The position numbers and the translations under genes are program-made. Under the pieces are notes generated by a model. That model did no database searches, had not been told where the DNA came from, and worked only from the letters and a program-made list of their open reading frames with translations. Below are positions 44,179 to 52,482 of a DNA stretch of 64,000 nt, one piece after another. The DNA lies in contig JAUICH010000007.1 of assembly GCA_030427505.1 (NCBI GenBank), forward strand, positions 1 through 64,000, given 5' to 3'. This DNA comes from Verrucomicrobiia bacterium. GTDB lineage: Bacteria; Verrucomicrobiota; Verrucomicrobiia; Verrucomicrobiales; DEV007. Each line of letters starts with the position of its first letter. Position 1 is the first letter of the stretch.

Positions 44179-46869
44179 ATGCCGGAAATCTCGACAGCTT
44201 ATCAGCCAGGAGAGGTGGAGGAAAAGTGGTATGCCCGCTGGGTGGAAAGTGGCTGTTTTCACGGGGATGAGGCCTCGGAAAAGGATGCGTTTTCCATCGT
44301 GATTCCGCCGCCGAACGTTACTGGAATCCTGCACCTCGGCCACGTCCTGAACAATACCATCCAGGATGTCCTGGCCCGGCGCGCCCGGATGCAGGGCAAG
44401 GCCGTGCTCTGGCTGCCTGGTACCGACCACGCCGGCATCGCCACCCAAACGAAGGTGGAACAAAAGCTTCGCAAAGAAGAAGGGAAGACCCGCCGCGATT
44501 TGGGCCGGGAGGCCTTCCTCAAGGAAGTGTGGACCTGGAAAGAGAAGCATGGCGGCATCATCATTCAGCAGTTGAAGCGTCTGGGCTGTTCCTGTGATTG
44601 GGACCGGGAGCGCTTTACCATGGATGAGGACTATTCCCGCTGGATCAGCCATATCTTTGTGGAGCTGTTCCGTGAGGGCCTCATTTATCGGGGCAAGCGC
44701 ATGGTCAATTGGTGCCCGGCCTCTCTCACCGCCCTGAGTGACGAGGAGGTCATCATGAAGCCGCAGAAGAGCAAGCTCTACTACATGCGGTATGAGATCG
44801 AAGGCGTGAAGGGGAAGTACGTCGAGATCGCGACGACGCGTCCCGAGACGCTCATGGGGGATACCGCCGTGGCGGTGAACCCGAATGACCCCCGCTACGC
44901 CAAGTACCTGGGCAAGAACGTCTGGCGTCCCTTTCCGAGAGCGAAAATACCAATCATCGCCGACGAACACATCGATCCTGAGTTCGGGACCGGGGTGCTG
45001 AAAGTCACGCCTGCTCATGACAAGGCGGACTTCGACATCGGCCAGCGTCATGGCCTGGAAATCATCGACGTGCTGCACCCGGACGGCACCTTGAACGACC
45101 TGGCTGGAGAGGAATTTTCCGGACTGGACCGTTTTGTGGCCCGGGAAAAGGCCGCCGAGAAACTCGAAGAGATGGGCCTCCTGGTGAAGGTGGAGGACTA
45201 CGAAAACAGCGTGGGCTTCAGCGAGCGGGCGGATGTGCCGATCGAGCCCCGCCTTTCCATGCAGTGGTTCCTGCGCTACCCCGCCGTGAAGGAAGCCACG
45301 GATGCCGTCGCCAACGGAGAGATCCGTTTCCGGCCCGAACGCTGGTCGAAGACCTACTTGCACTGGATGGAGAACATTCAGGACTGGTGCATCAGCCGCC
45401 AGCTCTGGTGGGGCCACCGCATTCCGGTCTGGTACCGGAAAGAGAAAGCCGAAGCCCTTCAGGCCGCTGAGTCCCCGGAGGCGGAAGGAGCGGGACAGGA
45501 CCTCCACGTTTCCATCGACCCGCCGGAAGACCCGGAGAATTGGGTTCAGGACGGGGACGTACTGGACACCTGGTTCAGCTCCTGGCTGTGGCCCTTTGCC
45601 ACCATGACGCCGCCCGAGGGAGAAGCGTCCGCCACGCTGAAGAAGTTCTACCCGACGTCCGATCTTGTGACCGGGCCGGACATCATTTTCTTCTGGGTCG
45701 CCCGCATGATCATGGCTGGGTATCGTTTCCAAGGGGAATTGCCATTCCGGAACGTGTTCTTCACCAGCATCATCCGCGACAAGCAGGGGCGGAAACTGGC
45801 CAAACAGCTCGGCAACTCACCGGACCCGCTGGACCTGATGGCGGACTACGGCGCGGATGGCCTGCGCTTTGGCATGATGCGCATCGCTCCCATTGGCCAG
45901 GACATACGCTTCGACGTCAAGCAGATCGAAGAAGGGCGCAACTTCGCGAACAAGCTGTGGAACGCTGCCCGCTATCGCCAGATGCAGGGCGAGGCTTCCG
46001 CCACGGCGGAGCCGGGAAGTCTCTCCCTCTATGCGCTGGATATCCTGGGCAAACTGAGTGCTTTGGAAGAAAACCTGGAGCGGGCCTATGGCGACTACCG
46101 CTTCAATGAAGTGGCTCAATTGCTCTACGAATTTTTCTGGAGCCAGTATTGCGACTGGTTCCTGGAATCCGCCAAGCGCGACTTTGGCGCGGACGCGGAC
46201 CCCGCCGCCCGGGCCGCCACCCTGGCGACTATGGACGCGGTGCTGAAGCGCTTTCTCATGCTGCTGCACCCCTATATGCCGCACATTTCGGAGGAGCTGT
46301 GGGCGCAATTGGAATTTGGCGCGGAGGGCCAGTTCCTCATGCAGACGCCCATTCCAGCCGACCCGCCCGTGCCGGGCTTGGACCCGGCCGGAATGAGTGC
46401 CGCCGCGGAAAAAGTGGCGGCGATTTATGAAGCTGTTCGCAAAACGCGGAACCTGAAGGCCGAATACGGTCTGGCCGCGAACAAGAATGTGACCTTCATC
46501 CTGGACCCTTCAGTGGACTGGTTTGCTCCCGAGGCGGGCGTGTTCGCCCAACTCGCCGGGGCGGAGAAAGTCGAATTGAGCCCTGGTTATGAGGCGGAAA
46601 AAGGCGTGCCCGCCGCCCTGACGGATGTGGGCCGCCTCTACATGCCTCTGGAGGGGCTCATCGACGTGGAGGCGGAACGCCAGCGGCTGTCCAAGGAGCT
46701 GGAAAAAGCCCAGAGCGAACTCACCAAGGTGGCGAAGAAACTTCAGAACGAAAACTTTGTCACCCGCGCGCCAGACGAGATCATCGCCGAACACCGGGAT
46801 CGCCAGAAGTCCTGGAAATCCCGGGTGGAAGAACTCGGCCGCATGATCGAAAACCTGGCGGGAATGTGA
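44179..46869 (+). CDS. valS: Valine--tRNA ligase
   Basis: Class I synthetase with a CP1 editing domain. 896 residues. HIGH motif as HLGH in PPPNVTGILHLGHVLNNTIQD, LPGTDHAGIATQ, editing region TTRPETLMGDTAVAVNPNDPRY, W-rich WCISRQLWWGHRIPVWY, and a C-terminal coiled-coil arm (EAERQRLSKELEKAQSELTKVAKKLQNENFV). The KMSKS loop is unusual: DKQGRKLAKQLGNSPDPLDLM, i.e. KLAKQ where most ValS have KMSKS or KMSKQ. The last Lys of the motif and the following GN are kept, so activity is likely. ATG at 44179. Confidence 0.96.
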   Translation: MPEISTAYQPGEVEEKWYARWVESGCFHGDEASEKDAFSIVIPPPNVTGILHLGHVLNNTIQDVLARRARMQGKAVLWLPGTDHAGIATQTKVEQKLRKEEGKTRRDLGREAFLKEVWTWKEKHGGIIIQQLKRLGCSCDWDRERFTMDEDYSRWISHIFVELFREGLIYRGKRMVNWCPASLTALSDEEVIMKPQKSKLYYMRYEIEGVKGKYVEIATTRPETLMGDTAVAVNPNDPRYAKYLGKNVWRPFPRAKIPIIADEHIDPEFGTGVLKVTPAHDKADFDIGQRHGLEIIDVLHPDGTLNDLAGEEFSGLDRFVAREKAAEKLEEMGLLVKVEDYENSVGFSERADVPIEPRLSMQWFLRYPAVKEATDAVANGEIRFRPERWSKTYLHWMENIQDWCISRQLWWGHRIPVWYRKEKAEALQAAESPEAEGAGQDLHVSIDPPEDPENWVQDGDVLDTWFSSWLWPFATMTPPEGEASATLKKFYPTSDLVTGPDIIFFWVARMIMAGYRFQGELPFRNVFFTSIIRDKQGRKLAKQLGNSPDPLDLMADYGADGLRFGMMRIAPIGQDIRFDVKQIEEGRNFANKLWNAARYRQMQGEASATAEPGSLSLYALDILGKLSALEENLERAYGDYRFNEVAQLLYEFFWSQYCDWFLESAKRDFGADADPAARAATLATMDAVLKRFLMLLHPYMPHISEELWAQLEFGAEGQFLMQTPIPADPPVPGLDPAGMSAAAEKVAAIYEAVRKTRNLKAEYGLAANKNVTFILDPSVDWFAPEAGVFAQLAGAEKVELSPGYEAEKGVPAALTDVGRLYMPLEGLIDVEAERQRLSKELEKAQSELTKVAKKLQNENFVTRAPDEIIAEHRDRQKSWKSRVEELGRMIENLAGM

Positions 46870-46929
46870 GGCAGCTCAGGCCGGACGGAGCGGGTCAATG
46901 CTTCGGCCGGTTTAGAAAGCCTGGCGCGG

Positions 46930-47085
46930 TTTTTGACCACAGAGAACACAGAATACACAGAGAATTTTCTTAAGGGAGAGGGTTCTCTCTTGAGGTTCGC
47001 TTGGGGAAATGGCGAACCCAACACCAAGACGTGCCCGGCCGTTTCTTCTTATTCTGTGTCCTCTGAGTTCTCTGTGGTGTAAAAA
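46930..47085. repeat. Inverted-repeat intergenic element (ACCACAGAGAACACAGA type)
   Basis: 156 bp with long imperfect inverted ends: TTTTTGACCACAGAGAACAC... (46930-46964) and ...TTCTCTGTGGTGTAAAAA (47046-47085). A central hairpin GGTTCGC (46994-47000) / GCGAACC (47012-47018). The ACCACAGAGAACACAGAG motif is familiar as a dispersed repeat in many environmental genomes. It is a different family from copies A-D. It lies between the valS stop and the dtd stop, so it may serve as a bidirectional terminator. Confidence 0.85.
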
Positions 47086-47111
47086 GAGTAGCGTGCCGGG
47101 CTCTCGGCTGA

Positions 47112-47564
47112 TTACTCCCGGTTTTTCGTGTCGATCACGATGGTCACGGGGCCATCATTGACCAGGGAAACTTCCATCATGGCCCCGAACTGGCCGGTTT
47201 GGGCTGCTTTCCCGAGGTTTGTTTCCATGGCCTTGATGAAGGCTTCGTAAAGAGGAATGGCCGTGTCCGGTGGCGCCGAGCGTTCGAAGGAGGGACGGGT
47301 GCCTTTTTTGACCCGGGCGTGGAGGGTAAACTGGCTCACCACCAAGGCCTCTCCTCCGCAATCCACCAGGGAGAGGTTCATCTTTCCAGTGTCGTCCCCG
47401 AAAATGCGGAGCTGGCAGATTTTTCGCGCCAGCCATTGTCCGTCTTCCACGGTGTCCGCTGACTCGACGCCGAGCAAGATCATCACCCCGTCCTCGATCT
47501 GGCCGGAGACCTTTCCTTCCACGGTGACCTTGGCCTTGGAAACGCGCTGAATGACGGCTCGCAT
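47112..47564 (-). CDS. dtd: D-aminoacyl-tRNA deacylase
   Basis: Hydrolyses D-aminoacyl-tRNA and glycyl-tRNA-Ala. 150 residues, typical length. Begins [15 protein letters not shown]; the catalytic-site motifs are SQFTLHA and [12 protein letters not shown] (cross-subunit GP motif, normally NxGPVT). ATG at 47564. Transcribed toward valS, separated by the inverted-repeat element. Confidence 0.95.
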   Translation of the reverse strand: MRAVIQRVSKAKVTVEGKVSGQIEDGVMILLGVESADTVEDGQWLARKICQLRIFGDDTGKMNLSLVDCGGEALVVSQFTLHARVKKGTRPSFERSAPPDTAIPLYEAFIKAMETNLGKAAQTGQFGAMMEVSLVNDGPVTIVIDTKNRE

Positions 47565-47603
47565 GAGAAAAAAAGAGCGAGATCTGGCCAGGAGGCCAGC
47601 AAG

Positions 47604-47648
47604 ATTCCAGAAAAATAATTTACTTAATAATTACGAACTTTCTGGAAT
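47604..47648. promoter_or_regulatory. Inverted-repeat operator candidate in the dtd / 47662 divergent region
   Basis: Perfect 10-bp arms ATTCCAGAAA (47604-47613) and TTTCTGGAAT (47639-47648) flank 25 bp of AT-rich DNA (AATAATTTACTTAATAATTA), a likely promoter core for divergent transcription. A separate small hairpin CTGGCC-AGGA-GGCCAG (47584-47599) lies 20 bp upstream of dtd. Confidence 0.5.
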
Positions 47649-47661
47649 ACCAAACTAAGCT

Positions 47662-48135
47662 ATGGTTACATTCGGAACACCGGATCAATCGACTATGAGG
47701 AATCTAACTGAACTTTTGTCCGAGCCGCCAGCCCGCTATCCTCAAGGTGGACTCGACGTCTTGGTGCGCAACGCATCCTCGGTGGTGGTCTACTGGGCTT
47801 CGGATGACGAAAACGCCGCGGCTTCCACCGAAAACGGCGTGTTGATTTTGCGATTCCGCTCCGCCAATGGCGAAATCGATCGCGAATTGCCGCTTCGTTA
47901 CCATTCTGGAAATGAAGTGGTGCATCTTCCGGAAGGCGGCAGCGAATGGCAATGCGAACTCTGCTGGCGGGACGGCGACGACTGCCAGGTCCGCGGACAG
48001 GTGGCATTTACGCTGCCCCAGCCACTGCAGCGCCGGCCTACCCTGGGTGGCAATCGCGCGTGGGCGCCCGCGTGGGCCCCGGCGGATGTTTCCATGGCCT
48101 TGCGGGAACGGTTCCGCCAATCTGACGCCGCCTGA
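47662..48135 (+). CDS. Unknown protein, possibly DUF4912-like
   Basis: 157 residues, not firmly recognised. The segment LDVLVRNASSVVVYWASDDENAAAST followed by LILRFRSANGEIDRELPLRY and GSEWQCELCWRDGDD resembles the beta-sandwich of proteins with a Pro-x-Leu-x-W-type ligand-binding motif (DUF4912), but this is only a family resemblance. The C-terminus is Pro/Arg/Trp-rich. A second in-frame ATG at 47695 (MRNLTELLSE) is an equally good start. Directly upstream of the Xer recombinase gene. Confidence 0.65.
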   Translation: MVTFGTPDQSTMRNLTELLSEPPARYPQGGLDVLVRNASSVVVYWASDDENAAASTENGVLILRFRSANGEIDRELPLRYHSGNEVVHLPEGGSEWQCELCWRDGDDCQVRGQVAFTLPQPLQRRPTLGGNRAWAPAWAPADVSMALRERFRQSDAA

Positions 48136-48200
48136 ATATATTGGCTGAGGGCGGGCCAGCCCATTGCGCTGCTCCGTCTTCCGGGTAACCCACGGCAGGC

Positions 48201-49172
48201 ATGGAAGCCCCACCCAGCCGCCGCCGGCGCAAGCAACCCGGTTTATCGCCCTCTTCAGCCCCGTCTCAGGAAGACAAAGAGAGCGGCGCGGATCCGCTTG
48301 AGACGGAGTTCTTTGAATTTCTGACCGTGGAGAAAAATGTGTCTCCACGGACCATCGTGAACTACGAGCACGCGCTGCGCCGCTTCCGGGAGCAGGGTGA
48401 GGGCTTTCGCGGCTGGAGCGATTGTTCGGCGGATGACTTCCGGAAGTACCTGTTTGCTTGCATGAAGGAACAGCGGTCGCGGGCGACCGTCCGGCTGCAT
48501 TTTTCCGCCCTGCGCAGCTTCTACAAGTTCCTGAGCCAGCGCCACGGGCTGAAGCAGAACCCATTGTTGGACGTGCAACTTCCCAAGGCGGAAAAGAAAC
48601 TGCCCGTGGTCTTGAATGCCCGCCAGGTGGAGGAGCTACTGGAGGCGCCCTTGAAGGTGCCCATCTCTCGCCAGACTCCGTCCTGGATGCCGGCGCGGGA
48701 CGCCGCCATTCTTGAACTCTTTTACAGCACCGGCATGCGATTGCATGAACTGGCGGCTCTGAATGTGCGGGACTTCGACTTCATCACGGAGACCGTTCGC
48801 GTATTCGGTAAGGGAGGGAAGGAACGGCTTTGTCCCTTGGGCGGTCCCGCCGTCCGGGCTATCGAGCGTTACCGCTCAGAGGCGAGAGTTCACGAAGGCC
48901 CGCTCTTCGTCAGCAAACTTCGCAAACGGCTCTCCGCGCGGTCCATCTGGGCCATGGTAAAAAAATATCTGGGGCACACCGGCATACCCATAAACATAAG
49001 CCCGCACAAATTGAGGCACAGTTTTGCGACCCATCTTCTGGATAATGGCGCGGACCTGCGTAGCGTGCAGGCCCTGCTCGGTCACGCAAGCCTGTCCACG
49101 ACCCAGATTTACACTCAAGTGACCATCGATCGGATGCGCCGTGTCTACGACGAAGCGCATCCCAGGGCTTAG
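48201..49172 (+). CDS. Tyrosine recombinase XerC/XerD-like
   Basis: 323 residues. SAM-like N-terminal core-binding domain (about 33-125) and a catalytic domain with all residues in place: R180 (STGMRLHEL), K204/K207 (GKGGKERLC), H269 and R272 (SPHKLRHSFATHLL), H295 (LLGHASLSTTQ) and nucleophile Y304 (TQIYTQV). This matches chromosome dimer-resolution recombinases more than phage integrases. No dif site, phage or transposon gene is adjacent. Starts with an unconserved basic leader of about 30 residues. Confidence 0.93.
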   Translation: MEAPPSRRRRKQPGLSPSSAPSQEDKESGADPLETEFFEFLTVEKNVSPRTIVNYEHALRRFREQGEGFRGWSDCSADDFRKYLFACMKEQRSRATVRLHFSALRSFYKFLSQRHGLKQNPLLDVQLPKAEKKLPVVLNARQVEELLEAPLKVPISRQTPSWMPARDAAILELFYSTGMRLHELAALNVRDFDFITETVRVFGKGGKERLCPLGGPAVRAIERYRSEARVHEGPLFVSKLRKRLSARSIWAMVKKYLGHTGIPINISPHKLRHSFATHLLDNGADLRSVQALLGHASLSTTQIYTQVTIDRMRRVYDEAHPRA

Positions 49173-49188
49173 CGGTATCGGTTAAATC

Positions 49189-49209
49189 TCAGCACTGGGA
49201 ATGTGCTGA
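49189..49209. promoter_or_regulatory. NtrC-type activator site upstream of amt
   Basis: TCAGCAC-N7-GTGCTGA, a perfect 7-bp inverted repeat that contains GCAC-N7-GTGC, the core of the NtrC (NR-I) enhancer site known from enteric glnA. It is about 100 bp upstream of the sigma-54 -24 box, a normal position for an NtrC site. Strong match by spacing; binding itself is inferred. Confidence 0.7.
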
Positions 49210-49253
49210 TTTCGCCAAACTTGCTATTCCTTAAAAATCAAGGATTCGCGGTC

Positions 49254-49269
49254 TTCTCAATATTGAGAA
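49254..49269. promoter_or_regulatory. Palindrome between activator site and sigma-54 promoter
   Basis: Perfect 16-bp palindrome TTCTCAATATTGAGAA, 28 bp upstream of the -24 element. Possibly a second regulator site. I do not recognise its binding protein. Confidence 0.45.
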
Positions 49270-49297
49270 CGAAAGTTTAGCGAGCCCCTTTTTTGGG

Positions 49298-49314
49298 TTG
49301 GCATGCCCCCTGCT
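49298..49314 (+). promoter_or_regulatory. Sigma-54 promoter of amt
   Basis: TTGGCATGCCCCCTGCT: TTGGCAT as -24 and CTGCT as -12, with GG and GC exactly 10 bp apart as required for sigma-54. Expected start of transcription about 49325, giving a leader of about 145 nt before amt. Confidence 0.78.
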
Positions 49315-49469
49315 TTGGAGGAGTTGCGAAATCCGTCTGACGTCAGCCGGACGCTGAGTCGTCCCGGTAAAGCGCCAGACGAATTTTTTGAGAGGCCTAC
49401 GGTAACCCGTCTGTAAAAGGCCGGACTGCCCCCTCTCTTCACCAAAACCAACGATAAGGAAAAACACAC

Positions 49470-50873
49470 ATGAAACTACGAAATTGGAGTCGGCTGCTGC
49501 TTATGGCAGGAGTCATGTTTACAATGATGGGGGCAAACTCTGTCTTGCCCGTTTTTGCTCAAGACGAGCCGGCGCCGGAGGCTGCCGCCGCTGAAGAAGC
49601 CCCCGCGGATGAGACGCCCAGCGCCTATTCATCCGAAGAGTTCATTGCCTCGGACGGATATTCAACCTTCGCGGTCAATAATATCTGGATCTGCATCTCG
49701 GCGGCCCTGGTGTTCATCATGCACCTTGGCTTCTCCACGGTGGAATCCGGTCTGGCTCAGAAAAAGAACTGCGTAAACATCCTGTTCAAGAACGTCTGGA
49801 TCGTCACTACGGGTCTTATCATGTATGCCCTGTGGGGTTTCAATTCCATGTATCCCGGGGAAGGCGGAAATGGCTTCTTCGCCATGGGTAGCTGGTTTGG
49901 AGGGGACCTGAACGATCCTTCTTTGACCACCTCGGATTACAATGCGGGCTACACTTGGTGGGGTGACTTCATCTTCCAGGCCATGTTTGCCGCCACCGGC
50001 GCCACCATCGTTTCGGGTGCCGTTGCCGAACGCGTCAAACTCTACTCCTTCATGATTTTTGCCGTTCTTCTCGTCGGTTTCGCCTATCCGGTGACCGGTT
50101 ACTGGAAGTGGGGCGGTGGCTGGCTCGCCGAAAAGGGCTTTTACGACTTCGCCGGTTCCAGCGTGGTGCACGCCTTCGGTGGTTTCGCCGCTCTGGCTTG
50201 TGTTCTCCTGCTTGGGCCCCGTAAGGGCAAGTACACGCCGGATGGCATCAAACCCATCCTGGGTCACAGCATGCCTCTGGCCGCCATTGGCGTATTCCTG
50301 CTGTGGTTGGGCTGGTTCGGGTTCAACGGCGGTTCCGCCCTCAGTGCTGACCCGAAAGCGGTGTCCTTCGTGTTCGTGACCACGTCTCTGGCCGCGGCCG
50401 CGGGTGCTATCGCCTCTTCCTTCACCTCTATCATCCTGCTGAAGAAGCCGGACCTGTCCATGGCCCTCAACGGTATCCTGGCCGGTCTGGTCGGTATCAC
50501 CGCTGGTGCCGACACCGTCAGCGAACTCAGCTCGATCATCATCGGTGCCATCTCTGGTGTTCTCGTGGTGCTTTCCATCTTGTTCTTCGACAAGATCAAG
50601 ATCGACGACCCAGTGGGTGCCATCTCCGTCCACGGTGTGTGCGGGGTGTTCGGAACGATTGCCGTCGGCATCTTCTCATTCGATCCTAGCCACAGCATTG
50701 TGGTGCAGACGATCGGGACGTTCGCCATCGGAGGATTTGCTTTCGTCTTCTCCTTCGTGGTCTTCCTGATCCTGAAGCTGGTTCTGGGCGTGCGTGTCTC
50801 TGAAGAAGAAGAATCCGAAGGTCTGGACGTCGCGGAGCACGGTGCTCCGGCCTACGGTGAAGAAATGGCGTAA
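49470..50873 (+). CDS. amt: Ammonium transporter Amt
   Basis: 467 residues. N-terminal signal peptide (LLLMAGVMFTMMGANSVLPVFA) followed by an acidic Ala/Glu linker (28-52), then an 11-helix Amt/Rh channel beginning about residue 67 (WICISAALVFIMHLGFSTVESGLAQKKN). Conserved blocks: WWGDFIFQAMFAATGATIVSGAVAER, YPVTGYWKWGGGWL, VVHAFGGFAALACVLLLGPRKGKY, HSMPLAAIGVFLLWLGWFGFNGGS and VHGVCGVFGTIAVG. The channel His pair and Phe gate regions are therefore present. AAGGA ribosome-binding site before the ATG. Driven by the NtrC/sigma-54 elements upstream, so induced on nitrogen limitation; glnK is not adjacent. Confidence 0.96.
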   Translation: MKLRNWSRLLLMAGVMFTMMGANSVLPVFAQDEPAPEAAAAEEAPADETPSAYSSEEFIASDGYSTFAVNNIWICISAALVFIMHLGFSTVESGLAQKKNCVNILFKNVWIVTTGLIMYALWGFNSMYPGEGGNGFFAMGSWFGGDLNDPSLTTSDYNAGYTWWGDFIFQAMFAATGATIVSGAVAERVKLYSFMIFAVLLVGFAYPVTGYWKWGGGWLAEKGFYDFAGSSVVHAFGGFAALACVLLLGPRKGKYTPDGIKPILGHSMPLAAIGVFLLWLGWFGFNGGSALSADPKAVSFVFVTTSLAAAAGAIASSFTSIILLKKPDLSMALNGILAGLVGITAGADTVSELSSIIIGAISGVLVVLSILFFDKIKIDDPVGAISVHGVCGVFGTIAVGIFSFDPSHSIVVQTIGTFAIGGFAFVFSFVVFLILKLVLGVRVSEEEESEGLDVAEHGAPAYGEEMA

Positions 50874-50914
50874 GGAACGGTACCGGCCGTTACCATACGG
50901 AATCTCATAAGTCG

Positions 50915-50947
50915 AAAAGGGGGGCCGGCCAACCGGTCCCCCTTTTT
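50915..50947 (+). terminator. Rho-independent terminator after amt
   Basis: Stem AAAAGGGGGGCCGG (50915-50928) and CCGGTCCCCCTTTTT (50933-50947) with a CCAA loop, followed by a T-run. A clean intrinsic terminator, probably also serving the convergent gene. Confidence 0.88.
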
Positions 50948-50983
50948 CATTTCCTCAACAAACCGGTGTTCGCCTCAGGCTGC

Positions 50984-51838
50984 CTACGGGAGATGGGGGA
51001 AAATCTTTGCGTAGTCCACGCCAGCCTCTTTATTCAGCCGGCCAGTGCCGGTGATGGCGATCTGGTGCAGGAACGTCTCAGCATGAGCCGGGTTTGAGTT
51101 CTCCAGAAACCGTGGCGGCCGGACCACCGTCAGCTCCGGAGGCGTATCGAATTCCACCTCGCTATTTTCAGGCGACTGCTGAGTGCGAGGAGCTTTGGCC
51201 GCCTCATCATCCTCAGCCGGACTCAACAGACCCCATTCCGCGGGCAATTCGCCGGGCTCGAAGAGGCCCAGCGGAGCGACCACATACAAGAGGTTGGCCG
51301 AACGCCAGCGCCGCAGCCGGTCGAATTTGGTTTTTCCGTAGACTCGGGCCTCAAGTATCGAGATTTCTTTGATCAATTTCGAATACCCGGCATGCCGGAT
51401 TCCGGCGGCATCCACGGTGCAATATTCGGGAAACAGAGAGTCGTTGTGGCGTAGCGTGGGGTAGTGGAGACCCAGGAGCCGCTCCAGTTTTGACCTTCGG
51501 CGGTTCAGATCTTCCAAGCGGTTCAGGGTCTCCTCCAGTCCCCGGGAGTGGTTTAGAAAGTCCGGCCGGGATTGCTTGCATTCAAAAATCGCCGTTTGAC
51601 CGCGGATACCGCCTTTGGGAGGCGCCTGGTCTTTTGGGACCGCTCGGAAAGCTGCCAGGTCCGCCCGAAAATTGGAGTTCGGGACTCGCATTTCGAAGGC
51701 GCAGGCTTTGTAGCCCTGTTGCTGGGCCCAGCACAGCGCGGCTCGTTTCAGCCGGTAGTGGGCCGCCGTTTCTCCTCCGGGTTTCCTGGACACGATCTTT
51801 GCGTGCCCGCGTTTCGCGGGACCCGAAAAAGAGACCAT
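50984..51838 (-). CDS. PD-(D/E)XK nuclease-fold protein, unknown
   Basis: 284 residues from ATG 51838, which has AAAGGGA upstream; a GTG at 51898 would add 20. Restriction-like nuclease pattern: E49 (AFEMRVP), D60 (FRADLAAF) and the E-x-K pair E86/K88 (AIFECKQSRPDF), i.e. a PD-(D/E)XK core. A basic N-terminus, then coiled or helical mid-region (GLEETLNRLEDLNRRRSKLERLLGLHYPTLR) and an acidic low-complexity stretch near the C-terminus (PEDDEAAKAPRTQQSPENSEVEFDTP). No methyltransferase neighbour, so not an ordinary restriction system. The substrate is unknown. Confidence 0.72.
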   Translation of the reverse strand: MVSFSGPAKRGHAKIVSRKPGGETAAHYRLKRAALCWAQQQGYKACAFEMRVPNSNFRADLAAFRAVPKDQAPPKGGIRGQTAIFECKQSRPDFLNHSRGLEETLNRLEDLNRRRSKLERLLGLHYPTLRHNDSLFPEYCTVDAAGIRHAGYSKLIKEISILEARVYGKTKFDRLRRWRSANLLYVVAPLGLFEPGELPAEWGLLSPAEDDEAAKAPRTQQSPENSEVEFDTPPELTVVRPPRFLENSNPAHAETFLHQIAITGTGRLNKEAGVDYAKIFPHLP

Positions 51839-51907
51839 CGTCCCTTTACGAAGGCAAGCGCTTGACCATTGCGCCCCTCTGGCGGTGAATAGCGCCACGA
51901 AATCGAG

Positions 51908-52441
51908 ATGGGGGTTCTGAAACGGTTTGAAGTCTGGGTGCTACTGGCGCTGGTCGCGGGGGGCCTCTTTTTTGTGTTCACTCAGCAGGGGTCACGGGAC
52001 GGCGCGCTCCAGCCAGGCAAAGAGGAAAAACCGGAGGAAAAGACAGGCGGACCATCGTCCGCCACCATTTCTCCACTGAAACTTCAATCCATCGTCATCG
52101 AGCGGGATGGCGATCACGCCGTTTTAGATCTGGCGGTTCGTTACGAAAACCAGTCGTCCGGACCCCTGGACCTGCGTCCTCCGGAAAGCCGCCTCCTGGC
52201 GGCGGAGGGGGAGGAGATTCCCGAATTCATTCTGCCTTTTGCCCCTTCTCCGGTGGTTCCGGCTGATTCCGAAGCCGAAGTCAGCCTGCAATTCTGGCTG
52301 CCTGTGAGTCGCCTGGAAGGTTCCCTCGAACTGGATGTCGCGGGAGACCGGCTGCTGGTGAAGTCGCCGGCTCCCTTTCCCACGGACACCCTCAAACAAG
52401 GAGAGCGTCTGACTTTCGATTCTCCCGATTGGGACCGATAA
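51908..52441 (+). CDS. Membrane-anchored protein of unknown function
   Basis: 177 residues. N-terminal transmembrane helix (FEVWVLLALVAGGLFFVFTQQ) then a Gly/Glu/Lys-rich linker and a beta-rich domain (LQSIVIERDGDHAVLDLAVRYENQSSGPLDLRPPESRLLAAEGEEIPEFILPFAPSPVVPADSEAEVSLQFWLPVSRLEGSLELDVAG) reminiscent of immunoglobulin-like periplasmic folds. Not recognised. Divergent from the nuclease-fold gene, 42 bp ahead of coaX. Confidence 0.72.
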   Translation: MGVLKRFEVWVLLALVAGGLFFVFTQQGSRDGALQPGKEEKPEEKTGGPSSATISPLKLQSIVIERDGDHAVLDLAVRYENQSSGPLDLRPPESRLLAAEGEEIPEFILPFAPSPVVPADSEAEVSLQFWLPVSRLEGSLELDVAGDRLLVKSPAPFPTDTLKQGERLTFDSPDWDR

Positions 52442-52482
52442 ATCCGGAAACTCGCGCGATGTTCGTTTTTCTCCCCTCGGCC

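Noticed and set aside
46743-47027. Reading frame containing FSVYSVFSV
   Set aside because: It is the usual translation of the ACCACAGAGAACACAGA repeat, not a gene.
48201-49172. Xer recombinase as a phage or transposon integrase
   Set aside because: Its architecture matches XerC/XerD; neighbours are housekeeping genes and no att site or cargo is seen.
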